In this document: positions 56,399 through 64,000 of the stretch, piece by piece
Position numbering within the stretch: the stretch's first letter is position 1
How the letters are laid out: the number at the start of each line of letters is the position of its first letter
Assembly (NCBI RefSeq): GCF_017826695.1
Contig: NZ_JAFFZW010000005.1
Location: forward strand, 1 to 64,000
DNA from: Pseudomonas alliivorans
Lineage (GTDB): Bacteria > Pseudomonadota > Gammaproteobacteria > Pseudomonadales > Pseudomonadaceae
DNA length: 64,000 nt
Direction of reading: 5' to 3'
The notes under the pieces: generated by a model
Databases searched by the model: none
Seen by the model: only the letters and a program-made list of their open reading frames with translations
Told to the model about the DNA's origin: nothing
Program-made: the position numbers and the translations under genes

Positions 56399-57514
56399 AT
56401 GGTCTTGTCAGCGCACGCTCAACGTTGTCGTTATCTCTACGATGCACTGGATCGATTGACCACCAGCGCCCCCGCAGACCAGCCGGATGTGCGGCGCTTT
56501 TATCAGGAAAGCCGTCTGGCGACTGAAGTTGAAGGCTCCCTGAAGCGCAGTATTTTCCAGTATGACGATCTGCTGCTGGCCCAGACGCAGGTTGAAAGTG
56601 CCGACACGACCGTCCACATTCTTGCCACCGATCAGCATCGTTCTGTGCTGCAGGCGCTGAGCAATTCTGGGCCCGAGCCATTGGCCTACACGCCTTACGG
56701 ACATCATCCGACTGAAGTCTGTACGGCCTCTTTGATGGGCTTCAATGGTGAACGCCGCGATCTTGTGACCGGCCATTATTTGTTGGGCAATGGTTATCGG
56801 ACGTTTAATCCGGCGCTTATGCGGTTTAACAGCCCGGACAGCCTGAGCCCGTTTGGAAAAGGGGGCGTCAATGGGTATGCGTATTGCGAGCAGGACCCCG
56901 TCAACAAGGTTGATCCCTCTGGTCATGTTGCCGGTTGGGCGCTGATAAAAAGTATGCTGGGCAAGATCATTGCCCGACGTGGCATACAGCTGGAAAAAAC
57001 GATCAACAGGCTCAATGACATTGATGCGTCACTCAACAGAGTGATCAGCGGTGGCAAAAAAGCTCGCTCCTTGCCTGATTTGACGATGTTTTCCGATGAG
57101 TTCAATCAGCCGAAATCATTCATAGGCTTTCACGGTTCGACGCAGGAAAGCGGCACATCCCTGAAACAAGGTCTCGATCCATCGCGTATGAACAGCTCTG
57201 CCGGCCTGAGCGGTGGCAGAGGATTTTATTTATCGCTGACGCCACACATTGCCATCGATTTTGCGCACATTGCCCTGGTAAATTTTCCCAGCAGCGTGCC
57301 AGAGATTTTCGGCGTCTACATGAGCCACTATCCTGCCAGAGTCAGCGGCGTTGCTTACCGATATGGGCTTATGGGAGCAGGCGGCCTGAAACCCCGCAAC
57401 CTCCGTGAGATGGAAGTTGTGATACAGGAGCGGTTCTACAAGACTGTTTCAATCAGAGACATAAGAGGGGGTGAAGCAGTCCTATTGCCTCAGGCTTCGG
57501 AAGCGCCCTTCTGA
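56399..57514 (+). CDS. orphan RHS-core protein with possible ADP-ribosyltransferase toxin tip
   Basis: From the ATG at 56399 the protein has 371 residues. Residues 12-170 are a short RHS part ending in the conserved core: TPYGHH, FNGERRDLVTGHYLLGNGYR and NPALMRFNSPDS..GKGGVNGYAYCEQDPVNKVDPSGH. The tip from about 235 reads FIGFHGSTQE, GGRGFYLS and later MEVVIQERFY, a possible H-Y-E triad of ADP-ribosyltransferases; this is inference. No signal, no long RHS repeats and no immunity gene follow; the next gene is a convergent regulator. Confidence 0.7.
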   Translation: MVLSAHAQRCRYLYDALDRLTTSAPADQPDVRRFYQESRLATEVEGSLKRSIFQYDDLLLAQTQVESADTTVHILATDQHRSVLQALSNSGPEPLAYTPYGHHPTEVCTASLMGFNGERRDLVTGHYLLGNGYRTFNPALMRFNSPDSLSPFGKGGVNGYAYCEQDPVNKVDPSGHVAGWALIKSMLGKIIARRGIQLEKTINRLNDIDASLNRVISGGKKARSLPDLTMFSDEFNQPKSFIGFHGSTQESGTSLKQGLDPSRMNSSAGLSGGRGFYLSLTPHIAIDFAHIALVNFPSSVPEIFGVYMSHYPARVSGVAYRYGLMGAGGLKPRNLREMEVVIQERFYKTVSIRDIRGGEAVLLPQASEAPF

Positions 57515-57558
57515 GGTGATGGGCTTTGGTGATCTGCCGATCGCAATCAGGATCGTAG

Positions 57559-58203
57559 TCAGCCCATCGCCGGGACACTTCTTTTCATCAGAAAGGGCGG
57601 CAGATACAACCCCACGTACGCATCAAACACCCGCATCCCTTCCACCGCCATGCGCGGGGTAATCTCACCGTGCAGTTGCACCGAACGGGCGTATACGCGG
57701 TCACCCAGTTCCATGGCAAGTGCAAACACATCCACGTCATCCGGGAGAGTGGGCAGGTGAAAGTGGCGGTTGAACACCTCCAGCATCAAGTGACCCAGTT
57801 CGATGTCGTGCTGGCGGTCGGCCTGGTTGATTTCGGTCAGTCCATGCTGTGCCAGTATCAGCTGGCGGGCTGCGGCGTCGGCGTTGTAAATGTCCAGCAT
57901 GCGCATCTCTACCACTTGGGACAGGTCGCGCCAGCTTTCGAGTGATTCATGTTCGATGGGGGCCTGCAGGGAGGCCCGGAACGCCGCGTGAATGTCTGCC
58001 GTCAGGGCTTCCAGCAGAGCAGGAACGCTGGCGAAGAAGTGATAGACCGACGACGGCGGGATGCCTGCGCGCTCCGCCACGCTGTAGATCGACAGACTGG
58101 CCGCGCCTTCCGACGCCAGCAGCGTGCGGGCCGCGTCCAGAATCGAGTCGATTCTGGCCTGACTGCGTGCTCGAGGTTTTCGCGGGGCGGCGGTGCGGGT
58201 CAT
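57559..58203 (-). CDS. TetR-family regulator
   Basis: Start at 58203 gives 214 residues. Residues 15-60 are the TetR helix-turn-helix (IDSILDAARTLLASEGAAS and AGIPPSSVYHFFASVPALLEAL). The C-terminal ligand domain is helical. Target unknown; its neighbour ghrA-like, also leftward and upstream, is a candidate. Confidence 0.85.
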   Translation of the reverse strand: MTRTAAPRKPRARSQARIDSILDAARTLLASEGAASLSIYSVAERAGIPPSSVYHFFASVPALLEALTADIHAAFRASLQAPIEHESLESWRDLSQVVEMRMLDIYNADAAARQLILAQHGLTEINQADRQHDIELGHLMLEVFNRHFHLPTLPDDVDVFALAMELGDRVYARSVQLHGEITPRMAVEGMRVFDAYVGLYLPPFLMKRSVPAMG

Positions 58204-58280
58204 GACGAGGCTCTCGGTTGAACGAGCGCCATTGTAAGACAAACGCTTCACGCCTGTCGGCAAGCGAAGCGGCTCGTGAT

Positions 58281-59210
58281 TCAGTAACCCTGGCCGCGAT
58301 CCACCTGACCGTTCATGACCTCGCCGCGTTCGAAGCGCCTTATGTTGTCCAGCAGTCCGGGAAATGCGCTTTCCGGCTGGGTCATGGCGGCCACATGCGG
58401 TGTCAGCAGGATATTCGGATGCATCCAGAACGGATGATCCGCAGGCGCGGGCTCCTGTTGCAGAACGTCCAGTACCGCCGCGCTGAGTCGGCCGCTGTCC
58501 AGCGCTGCCAGCAGATCACTTTCCACCAGATGCCCACCGCGACCCATATTGATCAGCGCAGCGCCTTGCGGCAGTTGCTCGAACAGCCTGCTATTGAGGA
58601 TGCCTTCGGTTTGCCCGGTCAAAGGCAGTACACACAGCAGAATGTCGCACTGCCCCAGAAAGGCCGGGAGCTGTTCTTCACCCGCATGGCACGCCACGCC
58701 CTCAATGCGATGCTCGCTGCGCGCCCAGCCTGACAGCTCGAAACCAAACGGTTTCAGGCTCGACAGAATCTGCTGCGCTTGCAGGCCCAGCCCCATCACG
58801 CCTACCCGGCGCTGGTGGGCGGGGGTCAATGGATGCGCTTTCCAGCGTCCTTCTACCTGTTGTTGCCTGTAGCGCAGCATGTCGCGATGCAGACTCAGCA
58901 CCGCAAACGTCGCGTATTCGCACATGCCTCGGCTGATGCCCGGATCGAGCAGGCGCGCGACCGGCAGCGATTTCGGTATGCGGCTCAGGTCCAGTTGATC
59001 GACCCCCGCCGACAGCGCGAACAACACCTTCAGGTTCGGCAGTACCTCCTGCAAATCATCCGGTGCCAGCCAGGCGCCCAGATAATGCACGTCGTCCGGA
59101 TGACCGATGTTTGGCCATTCCCTCCATTCGATGTCTGGCGCGTGTTCGGCGAACAGTGCTCGCCAGCGTTCGGCACGTGCAGGATCGGCTTTATAGAGGA
59201 AGGCGGGCAT
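58281..59210 (-). CDS. ghrA: glyoxylate/hydroxypyruvate reductase A-like dehydrogenase
   Basis: Start at 59210 (MPAFLYKADPARAERWRALF) gives 309 residues. The Rossmann motif reads GVMGLGLQAQQIL; catalytic residues Arg in INMGRGGHL, Glu in LQQEPAP and His in LTPHVAAMT are those of D-2-hydroxyacid dehydrogenases. It would reduce glyoxylate or hydroxypyruvate with NADPH. Confidence 0.88.
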   Translation of the reverse strand: MPAFLYKADPARAERWRALFAEHAPDIEWREWPNIGHPDDVHYLGAWLAPDDLQEVLPNLKVLFALSAGVDQLDLSRIPKSLPVARLLDPGISRGMCEYATFAVLSLHRDMLRYRQQQVEGRWKAHPLTPAHQRRVGVMGLGLQAQQILSSLKPFGFELSGWARSEHRIEGVACHAGEEQLPAFLGQCDILLCVLPLTGQTEGILNSRLFEQLPQGAALINMGRGGHLVESDLLAALDSGRLSAAVLDVLQQEPAPADHPFWMHPNILLTPHVAAMTQPESAFPGLLDNIRRFERGEVMNGQVDRGQGY

Positions 59211-59460
59211 GGGCTTTTCCTGAGTATGAGAGTGGGGCTCCATCTTGCCGCAACGCTGAAGCACGATCTGTTGAAAGGCCCGTTCTCAAGCGCTGTACGC
59301 GCTGAAAAAGTGCGTTTTGCGGCAGATTAACCGGGCCTTTGGGAGCGTGAAGGAATCTGCCGTTTGCGAGGTGAAAAACAGTCGATATGGACTTCTGAGG
59401 GGCCAAGTTCGGCTTAGATCGTTTCGCCGAACGCTTAACCTGAACAGCATCGCAGCCACC

Positions 59461-59479
59461 CGCCGGTTGCCTGGCTCAC
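59461..59479 (+). promoter_or_regulatory. 19-base element shared with the DUF6124 leader
   Basis: CGCCGGTTGCCTGGCTCAC is identical to 16153-16171, in the same orientation relative to the gene downstream. Here it ends 13 bases before the gabT ATG. Its role is unknown. Confidence 0.5.
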
Positions 59480-59492
59480 TATAGGTAAAACC

Positions 59493-60797
59493 ATGAACAG
59501 CAAAGTCGACGAAACACCTCATCTGCTCCGTCAGCGCGATCAATTCGTACCGCGCGGCATCGTCACGGCCCATCCACTGGTTATCGACCGTGCGCAGGGC
59601 TCCGAGTTGTGGGACGTCGACGGCAAGCGTTATCTGGACTTCGTGGGCGGCATTGGGGTGTTGAACATTGGCCACAACCATCCGAACGTGGTCAAGGCCA
59701 TCCAGGGGCAACTGGAAAAAGTCACTCATGCCTGTTTTCAGGTGGTTTCCTATCAGCCTTACGTGGACCTGGCAAAACGCCTGAGTCTGCTGGTGGCAGG
59801 GCCGAGCGGCATCGATCACAAGGCGGTGTTCTTTACCTCTGGCGCCGAAGCGGTGGAAAACGCGGTGAAGATCGCTCGCGCTCACACCAATCGTCCGGCG
59901 ATCATTTCTTTCCGTGGTGGCTTTCATGGCCGCACCTTGCTCGGCACCACGCTGACCGGCATGAGCCAGCCGTACAAGCAGAACTTCGGGCCGATGGCAC
60001 CCGAGGTGTTTCACACCCCGTATCCGAACGAGTACCGCGGTGTCACCAGCGACATGGCGTTGGCCGCCCTGCATGAACTGCTGGCGACCCAGGTTGCACC
60101 CGACCGCGTGGCGGCCATTCTCATCGAGCCTGTGCAGGGCGACGGTGGTTTTCTGACTGCACCGGTCGAGTTTCTGAAAGCGCTGCGTGCGCTGACCGAA
60201 CAGCACGGCATCGTGCTGATTCTGGATGAGATCCAGACCGGCTTCGGTCGCACCGGCAAGTGGTTCGGATTCGAGCACGCCGGAATCCAGCCGGATCTGG
60301 TCACGGTCGCCAAGAGCCTTGCGGGCGGCATGCCGTTGTCCGGCGTGGTCGGCCGCGCCGAGATCATGGACGCACCGCTTCCGGGCGGTCTGGGCGGCAC
60401 CTATGGCGGTAATGCGCTGTCCTGCGCCGCCGCGCTGGCAGTCATCGACACCTACGAGCAGGAAAATCTGCTGGCGCGTGGCGAGCAATTGGGTCAGCAC
60501 CTGCGTGCCGGCCTGCTCAAGCTGAAGGAGCGTTACAGCTGCATCGGTGACGTGCGTGGCACCGGTTTCATGCTGGCCATGGAAATGGTCAAAGACGATG
60601 CCCAGCGCAGCCCCGACGCCGACCTCAACTCGAAGATCATTGATCAGGCGCGCATCGGCGGCCTGCTGGTGATCAAGTGCGGCGTGTACCGCAACGTGTT
60701 GCGCTTCCTGGCACCGCTGGTGACCACCGAGCAGCAGATTGACGAAGCACTGACCATCCTCGACGCCGCGCTGGCACGAGTATTGAAATCCAACTGA
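59493..60797 (+). CDS. gabT: 4-aminobutyrate aminotransferase
   Basis: A 434-residue class III aminotransferase of GabT type. It has FTSGAEAVENAVKIARAHTN, HGRTLLGTTLTG, the Asp of ILDEIQTGFGRTG and the PLP lysine in TVAKSLAGGMPLSG. It makes succinate semialdehyde from GABA. gabD is not beside it. Other omega-aminotransferases are close, but the active-site segments fit GabT. Confidence 0.85.
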   Translation: MNSKVDETPHLLRQRDQFVPRGIVTAHPLVIDRAQGSELWDVDGKRYLDFVGGIGVLNIGHNHPNVVKAIQGQLEKVTHACFQVVSYQPYVDLAKRLSLLVAGPSGIDHKAVFFTSGAEAVENAVKIARAHTNRPAIISFRGGFHGRTLLGTTLTGMSQPYKQNFGPMAPEVFHTPYPNEYRGVTSDMALAALHELLATQVAPDRVAAILIEPVQGDGGFLTAPVEFLKALRALTEQHGIVLILDEIQTGFGRTGKWFGFEHAGIQPDLVTVAKSLAGGMPLSGVVGRAEIMDAPLPGGLGGTYGGNALSCAAALAVIDTYEQENLLARGEQLGQHLRAGLLKLKERYSCIGDVRGTGFMLAMEMVKDDAQRSPDADLNSKIIDQARIGGLLVIKCGVYRNVLRFLAPLVTTEQQIDEALTILDAALARVLKSN

Positions 60798-60877
60798 GCC
60801 CGGGCCCGGTCGTGGTGTTGCAAGACGCTGCGACCGGGCGCTGAGGTTCCACTGTTGGAAAGGAGACGTTGCCTGCC

Positions 60878-61534
60878 ATGGGGCTTATTGATTACCGCGC
60901 ACTGCTGATCGATTGTGATGAAGTTCTGGTGGATCGCGACTCCGGGGTGTGGACCGCCTTGCAGCCGCTGCTGGACAACGCCATATCCGCACCGGATCGC
61001 GACGCTGTGCTGACCGAATTCAACGCGGTCATCGCAACGCTCTATCCGCGTTTTGACGAGCTGGGCTTCAGTGGCCTGTTGTGTTTCGCCCATCGCCAGC
61101 TGGCCGAGCGGCTCGGCATCAAGACCAGTTGGGAGGAGGGCATGACCTTCGCCCGTTCGGTGCCCAACTGGACGCTGTTCGAAGACGCCCCCGGCGCCAT
61201 GCTCTATCTGCGCAAGTTCTACCGGCTGCTGGTCTATGCCGACCGTGATCTGCAGGACCGCGGTCTGCTCTGCGAGCGGCTTGGCCTGGAGCCTGACAGT
61301 CTGCTGTCGCTGACGACTCATCCACTGGACGATCCGCAATGGCTTGCCGGGATGGATCTGGACCCTGCCGAAACCCTGGTGGTGTCGCGTCCGCCTGCCA
61401 CGGCGCTGGGCAGCGGCGGTCTTTGTCTGATCCGCAGAAGCCGTGCGCAACACAGCCTGCCATGTACCGCAGACATCTGCATCAACAGCATGGCCGATCT
61501 GGTCGCTCAGCATCAGCTGTCCTTACGGCGCTGA
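60878..61534 (+). CDS. HAD-like protein
   Basis: A ribosome site AAAGGAG lies at 60859-60865; the ATG at 60878 or a TTG at 60869 are both possible. The protein of about 218 residues begins YRALLIDCDEVLVDRDSG, a HAD motif I with DCD in place of DxDxT. Later HAD motifs are less clear. Function unknown. It lies between gabT and the Lrp regulator in the same direction. Confidence 0.6.
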   Translation: MGLIDYRALLIDCDEVLVDRDSGVWTALQPLLDNAISAPDRDAVLTEFNAVIATLYPRFDELGFSGLLCFAHRQLAERLGIKTSWEEGMTFARSVPNWTLFEDAPGAMLYLRKFYRLLVYADRDLQDRGLLCERLGLEPDSLLSLTTHPLDDPQWLAGMDLDPAETLVVSRPPATALGSGGLCLIRRSRAQHSLPCTADICINSMADLVAQHQLSLRR

Positions 61535-61581
61535 TTTTGCTAGAAGGTAGGCACTGTGAATGGCACAACACGAGGTAGGTA

Positions 61582-62070
61582 ATGGAAGGCTTGGTCAAAC
61601 TGGATCGGATTGATATCAATATCCTGGTAGAACTCCAGAAAGACGGGCGCATGACCAACGTCAGCCTCGCCGATGCCGTCGGGCTTTCCGCGAGCCCCTG
61701 CCTGCAACGCGTCAAGCGTCTGGAGTCGGCGGGTTATATTTCCAGCTACAAGGCGCACCTGAATCTTGCAAAGATCACGGAGTCGGTCACGGTATTCACG
61801 GAAATTTCCCTCAGCGACCACAAGCGCGAAGATTTCGCCAAGTTCGAAGCCAACATCCGCCATGTTGATGAGGTGCTGGAGTGTCATTTGATCAGCGGCG
61901 GATACGATTATCTGGTGCGCTTCATGACCCGCAGCATCCAGCACTATCAGGAAGTGATCGAAGAACTGCTGGACAAGAACATCGGCATCTCCAAGTACTT
62001 CAGCTACATCGTCATCAAATCCCCGGTCATGAAAGACGGCGTGCCGTTGCGCAAACTGCTGCGCCACTGA
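61582..62070 (+). CDS. Lrp/AsnC-family regulator
   Basis: A 162-residue protein with the N-terminal helix-turn-helix (DRIDINILVELQKDGRMTN, LADAVGLSASPCLQRVKRLE) and the C-terminal RAM domain (VLECHLISGGYDYLVRFMTR) that binds amino acids. Its place after gabT suggests control of amino-acid catabolism, possibly gabT itself, as inference. Confidence 0.9.
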   Translation: MEGLVKLDRIDINILVELQKDGRMTNVSLADAVGLSASPCLQRVKRLESAGYISSYKAHLNLAKITESVTVFTEISLSDHKREDFAKFEANIRHVDEVLECHLISGGYDYLVRFMTRSIQHYQEVIEELLDKNIGISKYFSYIVIKSPVMKDGVPLRKLLRH

Positions 62071-62115
62071 CATCCGGCGATCACGCGGAACGACCCGCAA
62101 AAAGAACGACCCATA

Positions 62116-62143
62116 AAAAAGGAGACCCGAAGGTCTCCTTTTT
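62116..62143. terminator. bidirectional terminator between the Lrp gene and serA
   Basis: AAAAAGGAGACC (62116-62127) and GGTCTCCTTTTT (62132-62143) form a 12-base stem with loop CGAA. T-runs lie on both strands. The two genes converge on it. Confidence 0.9.
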
Positions 62144-62159
62144 CAATGCGGCAGCGCGA

Positions 62160-63389
62160 TCAGAACAGAACGCGGCTGCGGATGGTGCCTTTGATGTGCT
62201 GCAGCTTTTCTTGCGCCAGATCCGAGTATTCGGCGTCGACGTCGATCACCACGTAGCCCACTTTCTCGTTGGTCTGCAGGAACTGACCGGAGATGTTGAT
62301 GCCGTTCTCGGCGAAGACCTTGTTGATCTCGCTGAGCACGCCCGGGATGTTTTCGTGGATGTGCAGCAGGCGGTGCTTGCCAGGGTGAGCGGGCAGGGCC
62401 ACTTCCGGGAAGTTGACCGAAGACACCGAGGTGCCGTTGTCGCTGTACTTGACCAGCTTTTCTGCCACTTCCAGACCGATGTTGGCCTGCGCCTCGGCAG
62501 TGGAGCCACCGATGTGCGGGGTCAGAATCACGTTGTCCAGGCCGCGCAGCGGGCTTTCGAAGATGTCGTCGTTCGAGCGAGGCTCGACCGGGAACACGTC
62601 GATGGCCGCGCCGATCAGGTGCTTGTCCTTGATCGCGTCAGCCAGGGCGTCCAGCTCGACCACGGTGCCGCGCGCCGCGTTGATCAGGATCGCGCCTTTC
62701 TTCATGGCACGGATTTCCTTCTCGCCGATCATCCATTGGGTGGACGGCAGTTCAGGCACGTGCAGGGAAACGATGTCGGCCAGACCCAGCAGTTCATTCA
62801 GGCTGGTGACCTGGGTTGCGTTGCCCAATGGCAGCTTGGTCAGCGGATCGAAGAAGAACACCTGCATGCCCAGGCTCTCGGCCAGAACCGACAACTGCGT
62901 ACCGATCGAGCCGTAGCCGATGATGCCCAACTTCTTGCCACGGATTTCGAACGAGTTGGCAGCGCTCTTGATCCAGCCGCCACGGTGGCAGGACGCATTC
63001 TTCTCGGGGATGCCGCGCAGCAACAGGATGGCCTCGGCCAGTACCAGTTCGGCAACCGAACGGGTGTTGGAGTACGGCGCGTTGAACACCGCGATACCGC
63101 GCTCACGGGCAGCGTCCAGGTCAACCTGGTTGGTGCCGATGCAGAAGCAACCGACCGCGACCAGTTTCTTGGCGCAATCGAACATTTCCTCGGTCAGTTG
63201 AGTGCGGGAGCGGATACCGATGAAATGAGCGTCGGCGATCTTTTCCTTCAGCTCGGCTTCCGGCAGAGACTTGGTGTGGTACTCGATGCTGGTGTAACCG
63301 GCTGCCTTGAGGACGTCGACGGCGGATTGATGGACGCCTTCGAGAAGAAGGAACTTGATCTTGCTCTTGTCGAGGGAAGTCTTGCTCAT
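62160..63389 (-). CDS. serA: D-3-phosphoglycerate dehydrogenase
   Basis: A 409-residue enzyme with the nucleotide motif GIIGYGSIGTQLS, catalytic Arg in INAARGTVVE, Glu in DVFPVEPRS and His in LTPHIGGST. A C-terminal ACT domain (about 338-409) gives serine feedback. It starts serine synthesis and can also turn 2-oxoglutarate to D-2-hydroxyglutarate. Divergent from the D2HGDH-like gene across 161 bases. Confidence 0.96.
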   Translation of the reverse strand: MSKTSLDKSKIKFLLLEGVHQSAVDVLKAAGYTSIEYHTKSLPEAELKEKIADAHFIGIRSRTQLTEEMFDCAKKLVAVGCFCIGTNQVDLDAARERGIAVFNAPYSNTRSVAELVLAEAILLLRGIPEKNASCHRGGWIKSAANSFEIRGKKLGIIGYGSIGTQLSVLAESLGMQVFFFDPLTKLPLGNATQVTSLNELLGLADIVSLHVPELPSTQWMIGEKEIRAMKKGAILINAARGTVVELDALADAIKDKHLIGAAIDVFPVEPRSNDDIFESPLRGLDNVILTPHIGGSTAEAQANIGLEVAEKLVKYSDNGTSVSSVNFPEVALPAHPGKHRLLHIHENIPGVLSEINKVFAENGINISGQFLQTNEKVGYVVIDVDAEYSDLAQEKLQHIKGTIRSRVLF

Positions 63390-63550
63390 CTGCGTAAACC
63401 TGTGTCCCGGAGAAAATTGGCAGGGGGTGGCCGAAACGGCGTCAGGCGCTGTTCACGGGGGGCGTATGCTAGCATAAGCCCCCCGCGAAACCCCATTCTT
63501 GAACGTGAACCGTTCTCAGGATGCCCATGAATTGTTCGAGAGTTGAGTCC

Positions 63551-64000
63551 ATGACCCATCCCGCTTTGATTGATGAGCTCAAGACCCTGGTCGACCCCGG
63601 CAAAGTGCTGATTGACGAGGATTCCCTGCAGACTTACGGCAAGGACTGGACCAAGCAATTCACCCCGGCCCCGTTGGCCATCGTGTTTCCCAAGACCACC
63701 GAACAGGTGCAGGCCATCGTGCGCTGGGCCAACGAGCGTCTGGTTGCGCTGGTGCCTTCGGGCGGCAGAACCGGGCTCTCGGCAGCCGCGGTCGCGGCCA
63801 ACGGTGAGGTGGTGGTTTCGTTCGACTACATGAACCGGATTCTGGACCTCAATCTGACCGATCGCACGGCGGTCTGCCAGCCGGGCGTGATCACCCGGCA
63901 ATTGCAGTCGATGGCTGACGAAAACGGGCTGTACTACCCGGTCGACTTCGCCTCGTCGGGCTCCAGCCAGATTGGCGGCAACATCGGCACCAATGCGGGC
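63551..64000 (+). CDS. FAD-linked D-2-hydroxyglutarate dehydrogenase-like protein (5' part)
   Basis: The first 150 codons of an FAD-binding oxidoreductase of the FAD-linked D-lactate/D-2-hydroxyglutarate type: QFTPAPLAIVFPKTTEQVQA, VPSGGRTGLSAA and FASSGSSQIGGNIGTNAG. It runs off the window. Next to serA in pseudomonads this is the enzyme that removes D-2-hydroxyglutarate made by SerA. An alternative in-frame start lies at 63527. Confidence 0.85.
   Translation, partial: MTHPALIDELKTLVDPGKVLIDEDSLQTYGKDWTKQFTPAPLAIVFPKTTEQVQAIVRWANERLVALVPSGGRTGLSAAAVAANGEVVVSFDYMNRILDLNLTDRTAVCQPGVITRQLQSMADENGLYYPVDFASSGSSQIGGNIGTNAG

Overview
The window is chromosomal DNA of a fluorescent pseudomonad, most likely the Pseudomonas syringae group. 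I infer this from the core genes and their order (hisB-hisH-DUF2164-hisA-hisF, gpmI-envC-ctpA-yibQ-like, rhodanese-grxC-secB-trmL, serA beside a D-2-hydroxyglutarate dehydrogenase-like gene, an OprD porin, lsfA-ssu), from Pseudomonas-type REP sequences (core GGCGGCTTGCCGGCG) and from a rulA/umuD remnant. No database search was possible.

Region 1 (1-13974) is an accessory island. The window opens in the end of an IS3-family element. At 498-520 lies a degenerate copy of a tRNA 3' end; the intact tRNA-Thr(TGT) lies 13.4 kb away at 13899-13974 in the same orientation, so 521-13898 looks like an island inserted at the 3' end of tRNA-Thr. It carries a complete retron: a promoter, an msr-msd RNA with a1/a2 repeats and a long msd hairpin, a nucleoside-deoxyribosyltransferase-like effector and a reverse transcriptase, in the order of Eco1/Ec86-type (type II-A) retrons. 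Next come a TIGR04141/DUF6119 gene broken by one amber codon, two unknown genes, a tyrosine recombinase with a small partner gene, a noncoding stretch with DnaA-box-like sites and long hairpins, a truncated P4-type integrase, decayed phage baseplate genes, a PAAR / peptidoglycan amidase / membrane-anchored immunity trio of type VI secretion type, a rulA/umuD scrap and a cluster of AAAGGTAATATT sites.

Region 2 (13975-32500) is mostly core: a membrane J-domain protein, a DUF6124 protein with a structured leader, a methyltransferase, a basic amino acid ABC transporter, GabP behind a sigma-54-type promoter, a BdlA-like double-PAS chemotaxis protein, a lipoprotein, tRNA-Phe, yggX-mutY-asmA, a PanZ-like protein and an OFA-family transporter.

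Region 3 (32600-47300) is core metabolism and envelope: tyrB, the his operon, a trypsin-like protease, a periplasmic binding protein, a polysaccharide deacetylase, ctpA, envC, gpmI, rhodanese-grxC-secB, trmL and a membrane-anchored unknown.

Region 4 (47500-56300) concerns sulfur: a tauABC-like cluster whose tauA has an internal ochre stop and which has no tauD beside it, OprD, the 1-Cys peroxiredoxin LsfA, and ssuA-ssuC-ssuB-ssuF without ssuD or ssuE. Both loci therefore keep transport genes and lack the desulfonating oxygenases.

Region 5 (56399-64000) holds an orphan RHS-core protein with a possible ADP-ribosyltransferase toxin tip, a TetR regulator, ghrA-like, gabT, a HAD-like protein, an Lrp-family regulator, serA and the 5' part of a D-2-hydroxyglutarate dehydrogenase-like gene that runs off the window.
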